A stretch of 64,000 bases of DNA from Cylindrospermum sp. NIES-4074 (GCA_003994795.1 AP018269.1:744001-808000); one strand, 5' to 3'. Shown: positions 52,969-61,212, numbered from the stretch's first letter. Notes: generated by a model not told the origin, from the sequence alone. Numbers and translations: made by a program.

Positions 52969-53856
52969 GTGAGTAAATCGATTTTTGAGTTAGTTGATGA
53001 ATTGCCAACCAGTAACTTGACTGTTTCTGTGTTGAAGTCTCTTGATTTTGTGGCTCCTGGTGAGTGGCAAAATACCGTCGGTTTTGTGAATACTATTAAA
53101 ACAGTTACTGGCGAAACTGACGAAGACTTAATTCAACAAATTGGCGAACGAGCGATTTATCTTTTCAACGACAAATCCCAAGGATACCAAAGGGCATTAT
53201 GGCTCTATCAAACTGTTGATGGTACAGATAAAGCCCTTGGTGCAGCAGCTTTGGCTAATAAAGTTGGTGAGAACGTTGCTTTTTTGGGTTTTTTAAACAG
53301 TCTTACTCCCAAACCAGACAAAGCCCAAACCATAGACCTAACATTGAAGGTAGTGGTTGAATTGGTAGCTTTCTGCCAAATTAATGGCATTCCCGGAGAC
53401 AGCATTGGAGATTTTGTCGCCTCTTTAGGTGAGTATAGTGGTGAGTCTCTAATTCGGATGGTGGCGTTAATTTGCCTTGATGGTTTGATACCTCTAGGCC
53501 CAGATTTTATCACCAAGGCTTTATCTGGAATTAGTCAGACCAACCCCCAAGAGTTAGCACAAAACTCGACTTTCCAAAACATCAAGGACACAATTCCTGG
53601 TGGCAATGACGCTGGCAAACTCAACTTTATTGGCGAAAGTTTTGACTCAGTTAAAGGTTGGATGAGTGGAATTGTCACCGCCAATAATTTAACGCCACAA
53701 AAAGTTGTCAGTAATGTGCAAAGTTTTGTCCAACTTGCTGATGATAAGTTAGACTACCTGGCAGCGTTTCTGGATGTAGCTACAAATTACTATGAGCATA
53801 CAGGTACGCAAACTTTAGCTCGGCGCTTGATTGAACGAGCAGTAGCTGAAATTTAG
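52969..53856 (+). CDS. Conserved cyanobacterial protein of unknown function
   Basis: The 295-residue protein starts at GTG with an AAGGAG site 7 bp upstream. It is mostly helical with FVNTIKTVTGETDEDLIQQI, ANKVGENVAFLGFLNSLTP, GEYSGESLIRMVALICLDGL and a helical C-terminus (LDYLAAFLDVATNYYEH). There is no signal peptide or transmembrane helix. I do not recognise a family name. The preceding lipoprotein may be its partner. Confidence 0.7.
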   Translation: MSKSIFELVDELPTSNLTVSVLKSLDFVAPGEWQNTVGFVNTIKTVTGETDEDLIQQIGERAIYLFNDKSQGYQRALWLYQTVDGTDKALGAAALANKVGENVAFLGFLNSLTPKPDKAQTIDLTLKVVVELVAFCQINGIPGDSIGDFVASLGEYSGESLIRMVALICLDGLIPLGPDFITKALSGISQTNPQELAQNSTFQNIKDTIPGGNDAGKLNFIGESFDSVKGWMSGIVTANNLTPQKVVSNVQSFVQLADDKLDYLAAFLDVATNYYEHTGTQTLARRLIERAVAEI

Positions 53857-53912
53857 TTTGATTTAGTAATGGGTAATGCTGGTAATTACCCATTACCAAG
53901 CATTGATTTAAT

Positions 53913-54179
53913 GTAAGCATTCAGCCGTCAGCCGTCAGCTATCAGCAATCTTCAAGAATTTATGAGCATTATGACAGAGAGATTACTAATTGTTTTTAGT
54001 GTAATTATCCCTTGAGAAAAACCCTTAAACTCAGTCTAAAACTCTGTTTTAGACTTTCCTGCGGAACGCTACGCGTTGGCGGTTCGCGGAGCGTGTCGCA
54101 GACAAGCCTGCGCTTTGCGCTTACGGCGTGAGCGAGCGTCGAACGCTGACTGCTGACCGCTGAAGTGCTGAATGCTTAC
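53913..54179. mobile_element. Miniature IS66-like element, copy D, 267 bp
   Basis: It runs from GTAAGCATTCAGC to GAATGCTTAC and is flanked by a perfect 8-bp duplication GATTTAAT (53905-53912 and 54180-54187). The inside matches copy A up to about 54050. A GC-rich nested palindromic insert of about 90 bp (GCGGAACGCTACGCG...GGCGTGAGCGAGCG) then follows, longer than the one in copy C. Confidence 0.9.
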
Positions 54180-54306
54180 GATTTAATTCCCCAGGAAGTA
54201 TAAACACTACTAACTGTAAGTTGCTAGTTATTTAGTTGCGGCCGATGAGAGGCAATAAGGCTATAGACATAGCAGTGAAAATTAAATATGCATTATGCAG
54301 AATACT

Positions 54307-54336
54307 TGTAGAGACGTTGCATGCAACGTCTCTACA
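54307..54336. repeat. Perfect 30-bp palindrome, second member
   Basis: The halves TGTAGAGACGTTGCA and TGCAACGTCTCTACA are exact complements. It is the same family as 5576-5607 with a compensated change at the centre. The remaining 54337-54571 holds no gene I can support. Confidence 0.85.
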
Positions 54337-54571
54337 TTTTTTCCCACCAAATGTCTAATAAGTAATGGGGAATAGATAATCAATAGTTTCTCTTGCCTCT
54401 TGCATGAATTGCCTCTTCCTAATTAGCAACTTGGATTACTAGCTAAAAACTTGATTAGTGTCTGCTAATTATATGTGGCTAACTAGATATATAGCCACAA
54501 AGAACAGAATCATGAAGAGATGCAGACTGGATAAGAAATCACAGCGAATAGCGAATATGGAACTAGAGTTA

Positions 54572-54766
54572 TTAATTGAAGCGAGAACGTTGGTTACGAC
54601 GTTGCTTGTGTCTGGCGATCGCTTTGCGCTTCTCTTTTTCTATTGGCGTCTCAAAGTGACGCTTCTTTCGCATATCTTGGAAAATTCCGGCTTTGGAAAC
54701 TTCCCGCTTAAATCTTCGCAAAGCGGATTCAATTCCTTCATTTTCTCCTAAAACTACTTGCGTCAT
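54572..54766 (-). CDS. rpsU: 30S ribosomal protein S21, copy 1 (rbp-linked)
   Basis: The 64-residue protein (start [20 protein letters not shown] at 54766) is S21, with the conserved [12 protein letters not shown] and [13 protein letters not shown] blocks and a basic tail. GAGGAG lies 8 bp before this ATG and supports it over an ATG 6 bp upstream. It lies 124 bp after the RNA-binding protein gene on the same strand. That rbp-rpsU order is known in Anabaena, where the pair responds to cold. A second S21 gene is at 59719. Confidence 0.95.
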   Translation of the reverse strand: MTQVVLGENEGIESALRRFKREVSKAGIFQDMRKKRHFETPIEKEKRKAIARHKQRRNQRSRFN

Positions 54767-54890
54767 TCTCATTTCTCCTCAATGTAGATGAATAGTTGCA
54801 GGCTAGATGATAAAATAAGATATTCCAGCAGAATTGAGCCTTTGGCTTGATCTGCTGGAGACTCTAGATGTGAAATTTTCAGTAAAGGAC

Positions 54891-55196
54891 TTAGTAACGG
54901 TTACGGCGGGCATTATTGCCGCCCCAGCTACCACGAGGAGAACTACCTCTGTCCTCACGGGGTTTAGCCTTGTTCACCTTTAAATCACGTCCCATCCACT
55001 CCGCACCATCAAGTGCATCAATGGCAGCTTGCTCTTGCGCTTCGGTTTCCATTTCCACAAAGGCAAACCCACGTGGACGGCCTGTTTCCCGATCTGTGGG
55101 TACTTGCACACTACTAACTTTACCATACTCAGCAAAAGCTTGCTTCAGGTCTTCTTCTGTTACCTGATAGGACAAGTTTCCAACGTAAATCGACAT
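54891..55196 (-). CDS. RRM-type RNA-binding protein
   Basis: The 101-residue protein has one RNA recognition motif: RNP2 IYVGNLSY at 3-10 and RNP1 RGFAFVEM at about 42-49, then a Gly/Ser/Arg/Asn-rich tail (SPRGSWGGNNARRNRY). This is the cyanobacterial Rbp family with a glycine-rich end, whose members in Anabaena accumulate at low temperature. The long upstream spacer probably includes a cold-responsive leader. rpsU lies downstream on the same strand. Confidence 0.94.
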   Translation of the reverse strand: MSIYVGNLSYQVTEEDLKQAFAEYGKVSSVQVPTDRETGRPRGFAFVEMETEAQEQAAIDALDGAEWMGRDLKVNKAKPREDRGSSPRGSWGGNNARRNRY

Positions 55197-55581
55197 AGAA
55201 GAGTTTCTCCCAAATCAGAGAGTGTAGAGAGTTAGATTCGGAGAGACTCATTTAAAAAAATTAAAACGACTTACTCAACCGAATATAATCTTTATGCCCC
55301 CAAGTATATCACAGCCTTTGAATATAGCCTTCTACGGAGTAATTTCCCCACATAAAACTTATAGGCGGAGCCATTGAAAGCTGCCAATAAGAGGCTTTTG
55401 TCGCTTGTACTACAATTTCTCTTAATGAAGGAACTTTGTATAAAGTAGCGATCGCCTTGGAGTTTGTATCCGGGGAATCAGGCTTCAGCCTGAGGAATCT
55501 AGGGAGTAATGATCTTTATTAATTGTGTGAGCAATTTTATCATGGCTAATTGTCCTCAAAGTGATTCCCGCACAAATTTTC
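55197..55581. other. Leader and promoter region of the RNA-binding protein gene
   Basis: Of the 385-bp spacer, the first 140 bp upstream of the rbp start are pyrimidine-rich on the coding strand and likely form a long leader, as reported for cold-regulated rbp genes. A small inverted repeat (TCAGGCTTCAGCCTGA, about 55479-55494) lies further out. No gene seen. Confidence 0.5.
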
Positions 55582-56442
55582 CTAAGTTGAGCTAGGAGTG
55601 AATTCTGCTAAAATCTTTTCTGCTTGTTTGCACAGTGCCTCTTGATACTGACCATTGCTAGCCAGCAAACCGCCCCACTGATTGATATCATCAGTGTTGT
55701 AGGTCAAGGGAGTGCCGTCAAAATGTGTAAACTTACCACCTGCTTCTGTTAAAATTAACTCAGGGGCGGCCATGTCCCAGTCTTTAGGGGCAGACTTGCC
55801 AGAAAGGGAAATATAAATATCTGCCTGTTGTTCAACAATGGCGGCAATTTTGCAACCTACACTGCCGATCGCCTTTTGATTTTTACAAGGTAAGTTTTGC
55901 AGCAAATAATCTAACTGTTCATAGCGGTGAGAACTACTCACGACTAGGGTTAAATCCTCAACTCGTTTACCGACAGAGACTTGCAAAGGAGTAGTTTTAT
56001 AAAGAGTTTCCAAAAAAGTACCGCCGCCCTTGGTAGCAAAATATAGCTTTTCTGCCTCCGGCACTGCCACCACAGCTAATACTGGGCGTGTGTTTTTTAC
56101 CAAAGCGATGTGAACCGCATAGTTCCCAGTTCTGGTGATAAAGTCTCGCGTTCCATCTAGCGGATCAATGATCCATACCCACTCAGCAGGGTGTTGACCC
56201 TGTGAAGATTTATAGGTTTCTTCGCTAACATAACCAAAGTCTTCGTCACCGAAAGCTGCTTGTAAATTTGTCAAAATATATTGACTTACAGCAATATCGG
56301 CAACGGTGACGGGTTCATTTTGTTTATATTTAATATCGAGATTTGGGTCTTTGACAGTTCCGTGATAGTAAGAACGCAGTATATTTGCTGCACCCCAACC
56401 GACATCACGGGCAATTTTCAATATTTCTTGTAAGTCGTACAT
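55582..56442 (-). CDS. CysQ/inositol monophosphatase family phosphatase
   Basis: The 286-residue protein is a metal-dependent phosphatase. It has SEETYKS for the first acid pair, the core IIDPLDGTRDFI with the metal-binding Asp residues, and KDWDMAAPELILTEAGG with the second motif (WDxAAPELI). The details resemble CysQ, 3'(2'),5'-bisphosphate nucleotidase, more than inositol monophosphatase; the natural substrate would then be PAP from sulfate assimilation. It is divergent from the YdcF gene. Confidence 0.88.
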   Translation of the reverse strand: MYDLQEILKIARDVGWGAANILRSYYHGTVKDPNLDIKYKQNEPVTVADIAVSQYILTNLQAAFGDEDFGYVSEETYKSSQGQHPAEWVWIIDPLDGTRDFITRTGNYAVHIALVKNTRPVLAVVAVPEAEKLYFATKGGGTFLETLYKTTPLQVSVGKRVEDLTLVVSSSHRYEQLDYLLQNLPCKNQKAIGSVGCKIAAIVEQQADIYISLSGKSAPKDWDMAAPELILTEAGGKFTHFDGTPLTYNTDDINQWGGLLASNGQYQEALCKQAEKILAEFTPSST

Positions 56443-56492
56443 TTACTCGTGCCTAAAAACTAGATCCACAACTGACGTAGACCATTTTAGCC

Positions 56493-57098
56493 ATGTTCAA
56501 GCGGCGAATTAAAAAACAAAGGCTAGTTTTGATTGTACTTGGCTTAGTATCGGCGCTACTGCTGGCGATGGCATCCACAGCAAGTAGTATTTATGTATAT
56601 GGTCGCAGTAGTGCTACTTTGCGGGCAGATGCAGCAATTGTTCTCGGTGCAGCCGTTTGGGGCAAACAACCATCTCCAGTATTCCGAGAACGAATTAACC
56701 ACGCCATTAATCTTTATCAAAATGGGTATGTTAGCACCCTCATTTTTACGGGTGGGGTGGGTGCTAGAGATGAACTCGCCGAAGCGATAGTTGGTAAACG
56801 CTATGCTATGGCAAAAGGTGTAAAAGACTCTGATATTCTCACCGAAACTCAATCGCGCACAACTCACCAAAACCTCAAAAATGCCTTAAAAGTGGCTTCT
56901 GCTTACCCATTAACCAAGTTTCTCATTGTTAGTGACCCATTGCATATGAAGCGATCGGTTTTGATGGCGCAAGATTTAGGAATCGATGCATATCCATCTC
57001 CTACACCGACTACTCGCTATCAAAGTTTAAATAGTCAGATACCATTTTTGATGCGGGAAACTTATTTTTATTGTGTTTATTTGGTGTTTAAAATTTAA
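56493..57098 (+). CDS. YdcF/SanA (DUF218) family membrane protein
   Basis: The 201-residue protein has one N-terminal transmembrane helix (LVLIVLGLVSALLLAMASTA) and the DUF218 domain: ADAAIVLGAAVWGKQPSPVF, HAINLYQNGYVSTLIFTGG, ESQSRTTHQN-like (here TETQSRTTHQNLKNA) and FLIVSDPLHMKRSVLMA. Members act in envelope or vancomycin-tolerance phenotypes in E. coli (SanA) or bind SAM (YdcF); the exact reaction is not known. It is outward-facing by the positive-inside rule. Confidence 0.88.
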   Translation: MFKRRIKKQRLVLIVLGLVSALLLAMASTASSIYVYGRSSATLRADAAIVLGAAVWGKQPSPVFRERINHAINLYQNGYVSTLIFTGGVGARDELAEAIVGKRYAMAKGVKDSDILTETQSRTTHQNLKNALKVASAYPLTKFLIVSDPLHMKRSVLMAQDLGIDAYPSPTPTTRYQSLNSQIPFLMRETYFYCVYLVFKI

Positions 57099-57154
57099 TT
57101 ATGGGTTTGGGACTGGGACAGGCGAGACGCCCGTCCTACGTGGAAATGCAATAT

Positions 57155-57267
57155 TAAGCTGTTCGCCATTTAATTTGCATTAATCGGGCAGGCAAGATGG
57201 CTAACGCCACTTGCTACAAGTCGGGGAACCCGCCCAACGCAGTGGCTCCCCCACAAGAGTTTTAGTT
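57155..57267. repeat. Dispersed intergenic repeat, copy 2, with nested insert
   Basis: It is the reverse complement of 10462-10529. About 45 bp (57199-57243, beginning GCTAACGCCACTTGC and ending CAGTGG) are inserted, with GCCACT and AGTGGC as complementary ends. The rest of the 57099-57306 spacer has GGCGAGACGCC-like hairpin halves. Confidence 0.75.
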
Positions 57268-57306
57268 AATTTGAGTATGCAAATTAGATATGTTTTAGCT
57301 TAATAC

Positions 57307-58170
57307 TTAGCCTAATTTCTCCATCCAACGACGAGTACCAAAAGATTGACAAGCATCAGCTGCGGTGTTAGCGGCTAAGGCTAAGGCATCGGTAAAGTTT
57401 TGCTGTAAGATGTAATGGCAAAAAGCACCGTGGAAAATATCACCAGCCCCCAGAGTATCAACTGGCTGAATATTTGGTACATCTACAACGCCAGTGTTAC
57501 CGCAACTTAAATATTGAATGGCTTTTTCTCCGTGGGTAATGGCGATGTGAGGAATATTAAAGGCGTTGAGATAGGCAAAAACTTCTGTTTCTGTTTGACA
57601 GTTGGGAGGATAAAAATTAGCTGAACAAATGGCATAATCTACAAAAGGCAAAATTTGCTCAAATCCTGGTTTCCAGCTACCACCATCAATTACAACTGGA
57701 ATATTCTCGGTTTTAGCCATTTGGGCAATTTCACACCCAACTGTCATCTGATGCCCATCAATTAAAACGATATCGACATTTTGCAAAATTTCTGCTGGGA
57801 TAGATGTGCTGCTGGCTTGAGTTTTGACAGCATTAATGGAAACCACAGCCCTTTCACCTGTCGCTTGGGTAACAATGATGGAAGAAACAGGTGGTACTGC
57901 ATTGGTGTTGGGGTGCAGATCAGCGATCGCCACTTTGTAATTTAGCAAATCTTCTCTAATTAATTGTGTCATCGGGTGCAAACCCAACACACCCAAGATT
58001 TTCGCGTCATTACCTAAATAGCTAAAAGTAACAGCGGCATTTGTCGCCGGGCCGCCTGCTGCCACGGTATAGTCAGTAGCAACCAGCTTTTGATTATTTC
58101 TGGGGGCAGACTCGGCAAGGTAAATTAAATCTAAGGTGACTAAACCCACAAATAAGCCAAAATTAGTCAT
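57307..58170 (-). CDS. PfkB family carbohydrate kinase
   Basis: The 287-residue protein belongs to the ribokinase/PfkB family: the opening GLVTLDLIYLAESAPRNNQK, AAGGPATNAAVTFSYLG, and the C-terminal DTLGAGDIFHGAFCHY with the catalytic Asp and anion-hole GAGD. The sugar or nucleoside substrate cannot be told. The start MTNFGLFVGLV is preferred, with a repeat-rich spacer upstream. It is divergent from rsmI. Confidence 0.9.
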   Translation of the reverse strand: MTNFGLFVGLVTLDLIYLAESAPRNNQKLVATDYTVAAGGPATNAAVTFSYLGNDAKILGVLGLHPMTQLIREDLLNYKVAIADLHPNTNAVPPVSSIIVTQATGERAVVSINAVKTQASSTSIPAEILQNVDIVLIDGHQMTVGCEIAQMAKTENIPVVIDGGSWKPGFEQILPFVDYAICSANFYPPNCQTETEVFAYLNAFNIPHIAITHGEKAIQYLSCGNTGVVDVPNIQPVDTLGAGDIFHGAFCHYILQQNFTDALALAANTAADACQSFGTRRWMEKLG

Positions 58171-58179
58171 TGGGAATGG

Positions 58180-58305
58180 GTAATTGGTAATTGGTAATTG
58201 GTAATTGATCTCCCCACACTTCCCACACTCCCCACACTTCCCACACTCCCCACACTTCCCACACTCCCCACACCCCCCACACTCCCCACACTCCCCACAC
58301 TCCCC
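58180..58305. repeat. TAATTGG heptamers and 9-bp ACTTCCCAC/ACTCCCCAC tandem array
   Basis: Four TAATTGG heptamers (58180-58206) are followed by about ten 9-bp units alternating ACTTCCCAC and ACTCCCCAC (58210-58305). The array ends 11 bp before the rsmI start codon, so it forms the leader of that message. Read in frame it would give Leu-Pro-Thr repeats, which I consider non-coding. Confidence 0.85.
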
Positions 58306-58316
58306 TGCCTCTACTC

Positions 58317-59177
58317 ATGGAAACTGAACCAAAACCAGGAACACTTTACGTTGTCGGCACACCCATTGGCAACCTGGAAGATATGACCTTTCGGGCGGTG
58401 CGAATTTTGCAAACGGTTGATTTAATTGCGGCGGAAGATACGCGCCACACGGGGAAACTTTTACAGCATTTTCAAGTAAAGACGCCCCAGGTGAGTTACC
58501 ACGAGCACAATAGTAGCACCCGCATCCCAGAGATATTAGAGCAATTAGTTAATGGTAAAGCGATCGCACTTGTGAGTGATGCCGGAATGCCGGGAATTTC
58601 TGATCCGGGATATGAACTGGTGAAAGCTTGTGTTGAGGCGGGGATCACAGTTGTACCAATTCCTGGTGCGAGTGCGGCAATTACAGCTTTAAGTGCAGCT
58701 GGACTACCGACAGATAGATTTATTTTTGAAGGCTTTTTACCAGCTAAAACTCAACAACGGCGAGAACATTTAGAATCTCTGCAAGCAGAACCCCGGACAT
58801 TGATTTTCTATGAGTCGCCCCACCGCTTGCGGGATACCTTGCAAGACTTAGGAGAAGTTTGGGGAAGCGATCGCCAAATTGTGCTGGCGCGGGAGCTAAC
58901 TAAATTATATGAGGAATTTTGGCGCGGGACAATTGCCGATGCGATCGCCCACTACAACCAACGAGAACCCCAAGGGGAATATACTCTTGTACTAGCGGGA
59001 ACTCCACCCAGCCAACCACATCTGACAGAAGAACAACTCAAAGCCGAACTATTACAATTGATGAAACAGGGAATTTCGCGATCGCAAGCTAGCCGACAGT
59101 TAGCAAAAGAAACTTCCCTTCCTCGTCGCCATCTTTATCAACTAGCCCTTGCTATAGTCATGAGTTCTGAGTCTTGA
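58317..59177 (+). CDS. rsmI: 16S rRNA 2'-O-ribose C1402 methyltransferase
   Basis: RsmI methylates the ribose of C1402 in the decoding centre. The 286-residue tetrapyrrole-methylase-fold protein has TLYVVGTPIGNLEDMTFRAV, DLIAAEDTRHTGKLL, LVSDAGMPGISDPGYELV, and PIPGASAAITALSAAGLPTD, all typical. ESPHRLRDTLQDL and ARELTKLYEEFWRGT follow. The ATG sits directly after the tandem array and lacks a clear ribosome site. Confidence 0.96.
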   Translation: METEPKPGTLYVVGTPIGNLEDMTFRAVRILQTVDLIAAEDTRHTGKLLQHFQVKTPQVSYHEHNSSTRIPEILEQLVNGKAIALVSDAGMPGISDPGYELVKACVEAGITVVPIPGASAAITALSAAGLPTDRFIFEGFLPAKTQQRREHLESLQAEPRTLIFYESPHRLRDTLQDLGEVWGSDRQIVLARELTKLYEEFWRGTIADAIAHYNQREPQGEYTLVLAGTPPSQPHLTEEQLKAELLQLMKQGISRSQASRQLAKETSLPRRHLYQLALAIVMSSES

Positions 59178-59718
59178 TTGAGTTAACACAGCCCAGAAAT
59201 GACGGGTTAGCTTGAGCCATAGATTGGCAGACGTGGTGACGAGGGGAATAGATGAAAATTAATTACTGAGTCCCTATGTTCCCGTGTCAACCTCAATTCC
59301 TCACGGTTATGGCAGTTACCAGGGTAATGAGGACAACCATTATTCTTAGATATTGAATCGCTTGCGCCACGCTGCGCGGTAAGCGTAGCTATCTAGGGCT
59401 TGACAGAAAAGAGTTTTAAAAAGCTGACTGCTGATAGCTGACTGCTGACTGCTATATCTTGACAGACCATTACATTCTTCTGTTGTTTATGCTATATTTC
59501 TAAAAATTTGACAGTGTGATTTATCAATCTTCTCGACTTTCGTTGAGACTGTGTTGAGGCACAAGAAGCAATTATTAGCTGAGTGCCAGTTTCATGCACA
59601 AATAGTCCACCTACATCCGCTGAATCACCTCTCATCCCCGTCTTAGTCCAAGGGGTTTGGTTAAGTCTGAGGCTAATATTACAATGGGAATTATTGCTAA
59701 ATTGAGGACAAGTTAAGA
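59178..59718. other. Spacer with decayed miniature-element end
   Basis: The 541 bp between rsmI and rpsU have no gene. Around 59422-59452 a run of GCTGACT/GCTGATA heptamers resembles the end of the miniature elements without the GCTTAC terminus, so it looks like a decayed copy. A GCGCCACGCTGCGCGG palindromic segment lies near 59365. Confidence 0.5.
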
Positions 59719-59898
59719 ATGACCCAAGTGCTTCTAGGAGAAAACGAAGGAATAGACTCAGCTCTGCGTCGGTTTAAACGCCAGGTTTCCAAAGCCGGTA
59801 TCTTGGCTGATGTCAAATATCATCGGCACTTTGAAACCCCGCAGGAAAAGCGCAAACGTAAGGCAGTGGCAGCTAGACGCAAACGTCGTTTTAAATAA
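59719..59898 (+). CDS. rpsU: 30S ribosomal protein S21, copy 2
   Basis: A 59-residue S21 was read directly: [40 protein letters not shown], then a basic end with PQEKRKRKA. It differs from copy 1 in the middle (ILADVKYH against IFQDMRKK) and has a shorter tail. AGTTAAGAATG precedes the frame without a strong ribosome site. It is not linked to an RNA-binding protein gene, so it is probably the constitutive copy. A terminator-like structure follows at about 60000. Confidence 0.95.
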   Translation: MTQVLLGENEGIDSALRRFKRQVSKAGILADVKYHRHFETPQEKRKRKAVAARRKRRFK

Positions 59899-59992
59899 AC
59901 CACTATGGTTTGGTATTGGCGTTGCTTGAGGATATAATCTGGAACAAGTAATAGCTCGTTGCCATTATTCTTACAATAATTCAGCAAGGTGT

Positions 59993-60028
59993 ACCGCACC
60001 CCAAATTACAGTGTGGGTGGTTTTTTTT
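59993..60028 (+). terminator. Probable terminator of rpsU copy 2
   Basis: ACCGCACCCC and GTGGGTGGT can pair with a small bulge, and eight T follow. It is placed about 95 bp after the stop codon. Confidence 0.45.
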
Positions 60029-60153
60029 ATCCTTATATGGGGTGCATCAATTGTTTTATTTTGGTCTGAGATGGGCAAGATAAAAACACTGCCCATCAGC
60101 CAAAATAACGGCTTACCAAAACTCTGGAGTTTTCAGAGCAGCAACTCTAAACC

Positions 60154-60795
60154 TTAAGCCTCAGAAAGATCGAGAGTCCGACTATTACAACGATTCATCG
60201 CCTTTTCTACCCCTTGTTTGAGACTAAGTTCTACACACTCAACCACAAACTGAAGTACAAGAGACATTAATTTAGTTTCAGCGGTGGAAAATCGCCCCAG
60301 CACATGGGATATAGTTTCTGAATCATCGCTATTAGCCGCACCTTTTGGTTTACCAATGCCGATGCGTAAACGGGGGAAGTCTTGAGTACTCAAATGCGCG
60401 ATCGCACTTTTCATCCCATTATGTCCCCCAGCAGAACCAGATAAACGCAAGCGAGTTTTTCCCAAAGGTAAATCCATATCGTCATAAATCACCAGCACCG
60501 ACTCTGGCGGCAATTTATACCAATTAGTTACAGATTGGATAGACTGTCCAGAGCGATTCATATAAGTCAACGGCTTCAGCAAGCGGATTTTTTCGCCACC
60601 GAATGCAATTCCTTCACCATACTCTCCTTGAAACTTGCGATTTTCCGCGAGGGAAATTTTCCAGGAACGTGAAAGAGCATCCACAGCCGCAAAGCCAATA
60701 TTATGGCGAGTTTGGTCATACTTCGGCTCTGGATTCCCCAACCCGACAATTAGCTGGGGAATCACCAAAGCTGGTTGGGTAACAGCTTCTGTCAT
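60154..60795 (-). CDS. pth: Peptidyl-tRNA hydrolase
   Basis: The enzyme releases tRNA from stalled peptidyl-tRNA. The 213-residue protein carries LIVGLGNPEPKYDQTRHNIG with catalytic His, FQGEYGEG, KPLTYMNRSGQS, VIYDDMDLPLGKTRLRLSG and SAGGHNGMKSAIAHL, all complete. The start has a short N-terminal extension (MTEAVTQPALV). It overlaps no gene and lies 15 bp after tatA on the same strand, so the two are probably co-transcribed. Confidence 0.97.
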   Translation of the reverse strand: MTEAVTQPALVIPQLIVGLGNPEPKYDQTRHNIGFAAVDALSRSWKISLAENRKFQGEYGEGIAFGGEKIRLLKPLTYMNRSGQSIQSVTNWYKLPPESVLVIYDDMDLPLGKTRLRLSGSAGGHNGMKSAIAHLSTQDFPRLRIGIGKPKGAANSDDSETISHVLGRFSTAETKLMSLVLQFVVECVELSLKQGVEKAMNRCNSRTLDLSEA

Positions 60796-60810
60796 TTACG
60801 CAGCACTTTC

Positions 60811-61083
60811 CTAATGAGTTGAGGAAGAACCACCTGCATCTTGCTGTGATGTCACAGCTTCGATTTGCTTGGGTTCAAGTTCAGCAGTAGTCTTCACAGC
60901 TTGTTCCAAATTTTCCGCTTCTCGCTTAAACTCATTTTGAAATTCATTAGAAGCTTCTTGAAAACCACGAATTGTTTTACCCAAACTCCGACCAATTTCT
61001 GGTAGCTTCTTCGGGCCAAAGATTAACAGCGCCACTACCATAATTAGACCCATTTCCGGCAGACCGATACCAAATATATTCAT
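60811..61083 (-). CDS. tatA: Twin-arginine translocase subunit TatA/E
   Basis: The 90-residue protein has the TatA layout. One transmembrane helix (GLPEMGLIMVVALLIFGPKK) includes the conserved FGPKKLPE hinge. An amphipathic helix (IGRSLGKTIRGFQEA) and a charged tail follow. TatA oligomers form the pore that moves folded proteins, including those with cofactors, across cytoplasmic and thylakoid membranes. It precedes pth on the same strand by 15 bp. Confidence 0.94.
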   Translation of the reverse strand: MNIFGIGLPEMGLIMVVALLIFGPKKLPEIGRSLGKTIRGFQEASNEFQNEFKREAENLEQAVKTTAELEPKQIEAVTSQQDAGGSSSTH

Positions 61084-61188
61084 TTCTGTCTCCAGTAAAC
61101 TCTAAAACCACCGCAGAAACTCACATTTGTAGTTTAGTCAATAGTTGAGCAGTCAGCAGAAAATCATCACCAACAACTAACAACTGAC

Positions 61189-61212
61189 AAAAAAACCCGG
61201 ATGAACCGGGTA
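61189..61212 (-). terminator. Rho-independent terminator of psbH
   Basis: On the minus strand ACCCGG and CCGGGT form a stem with a 5-nt loop and are followed by seven T. It stands about 40 bp after the psbH stop. Confidence 0.85.

Noticed and set aside
54241-54360. Short frame reading through the 30-bp palindrome
   Set aside because: A frame that exists mainly because of a palindromic repeat is not good evidence for a gene.
58198-58386. Frame giving a Leu-Pro-Thr repeat protein upstream of rsmI
   Set aside because: It is the translation of a 9-bp tandem array that runs into the true rsmI start; it has no domain and its end lies within rsmI in another frame.
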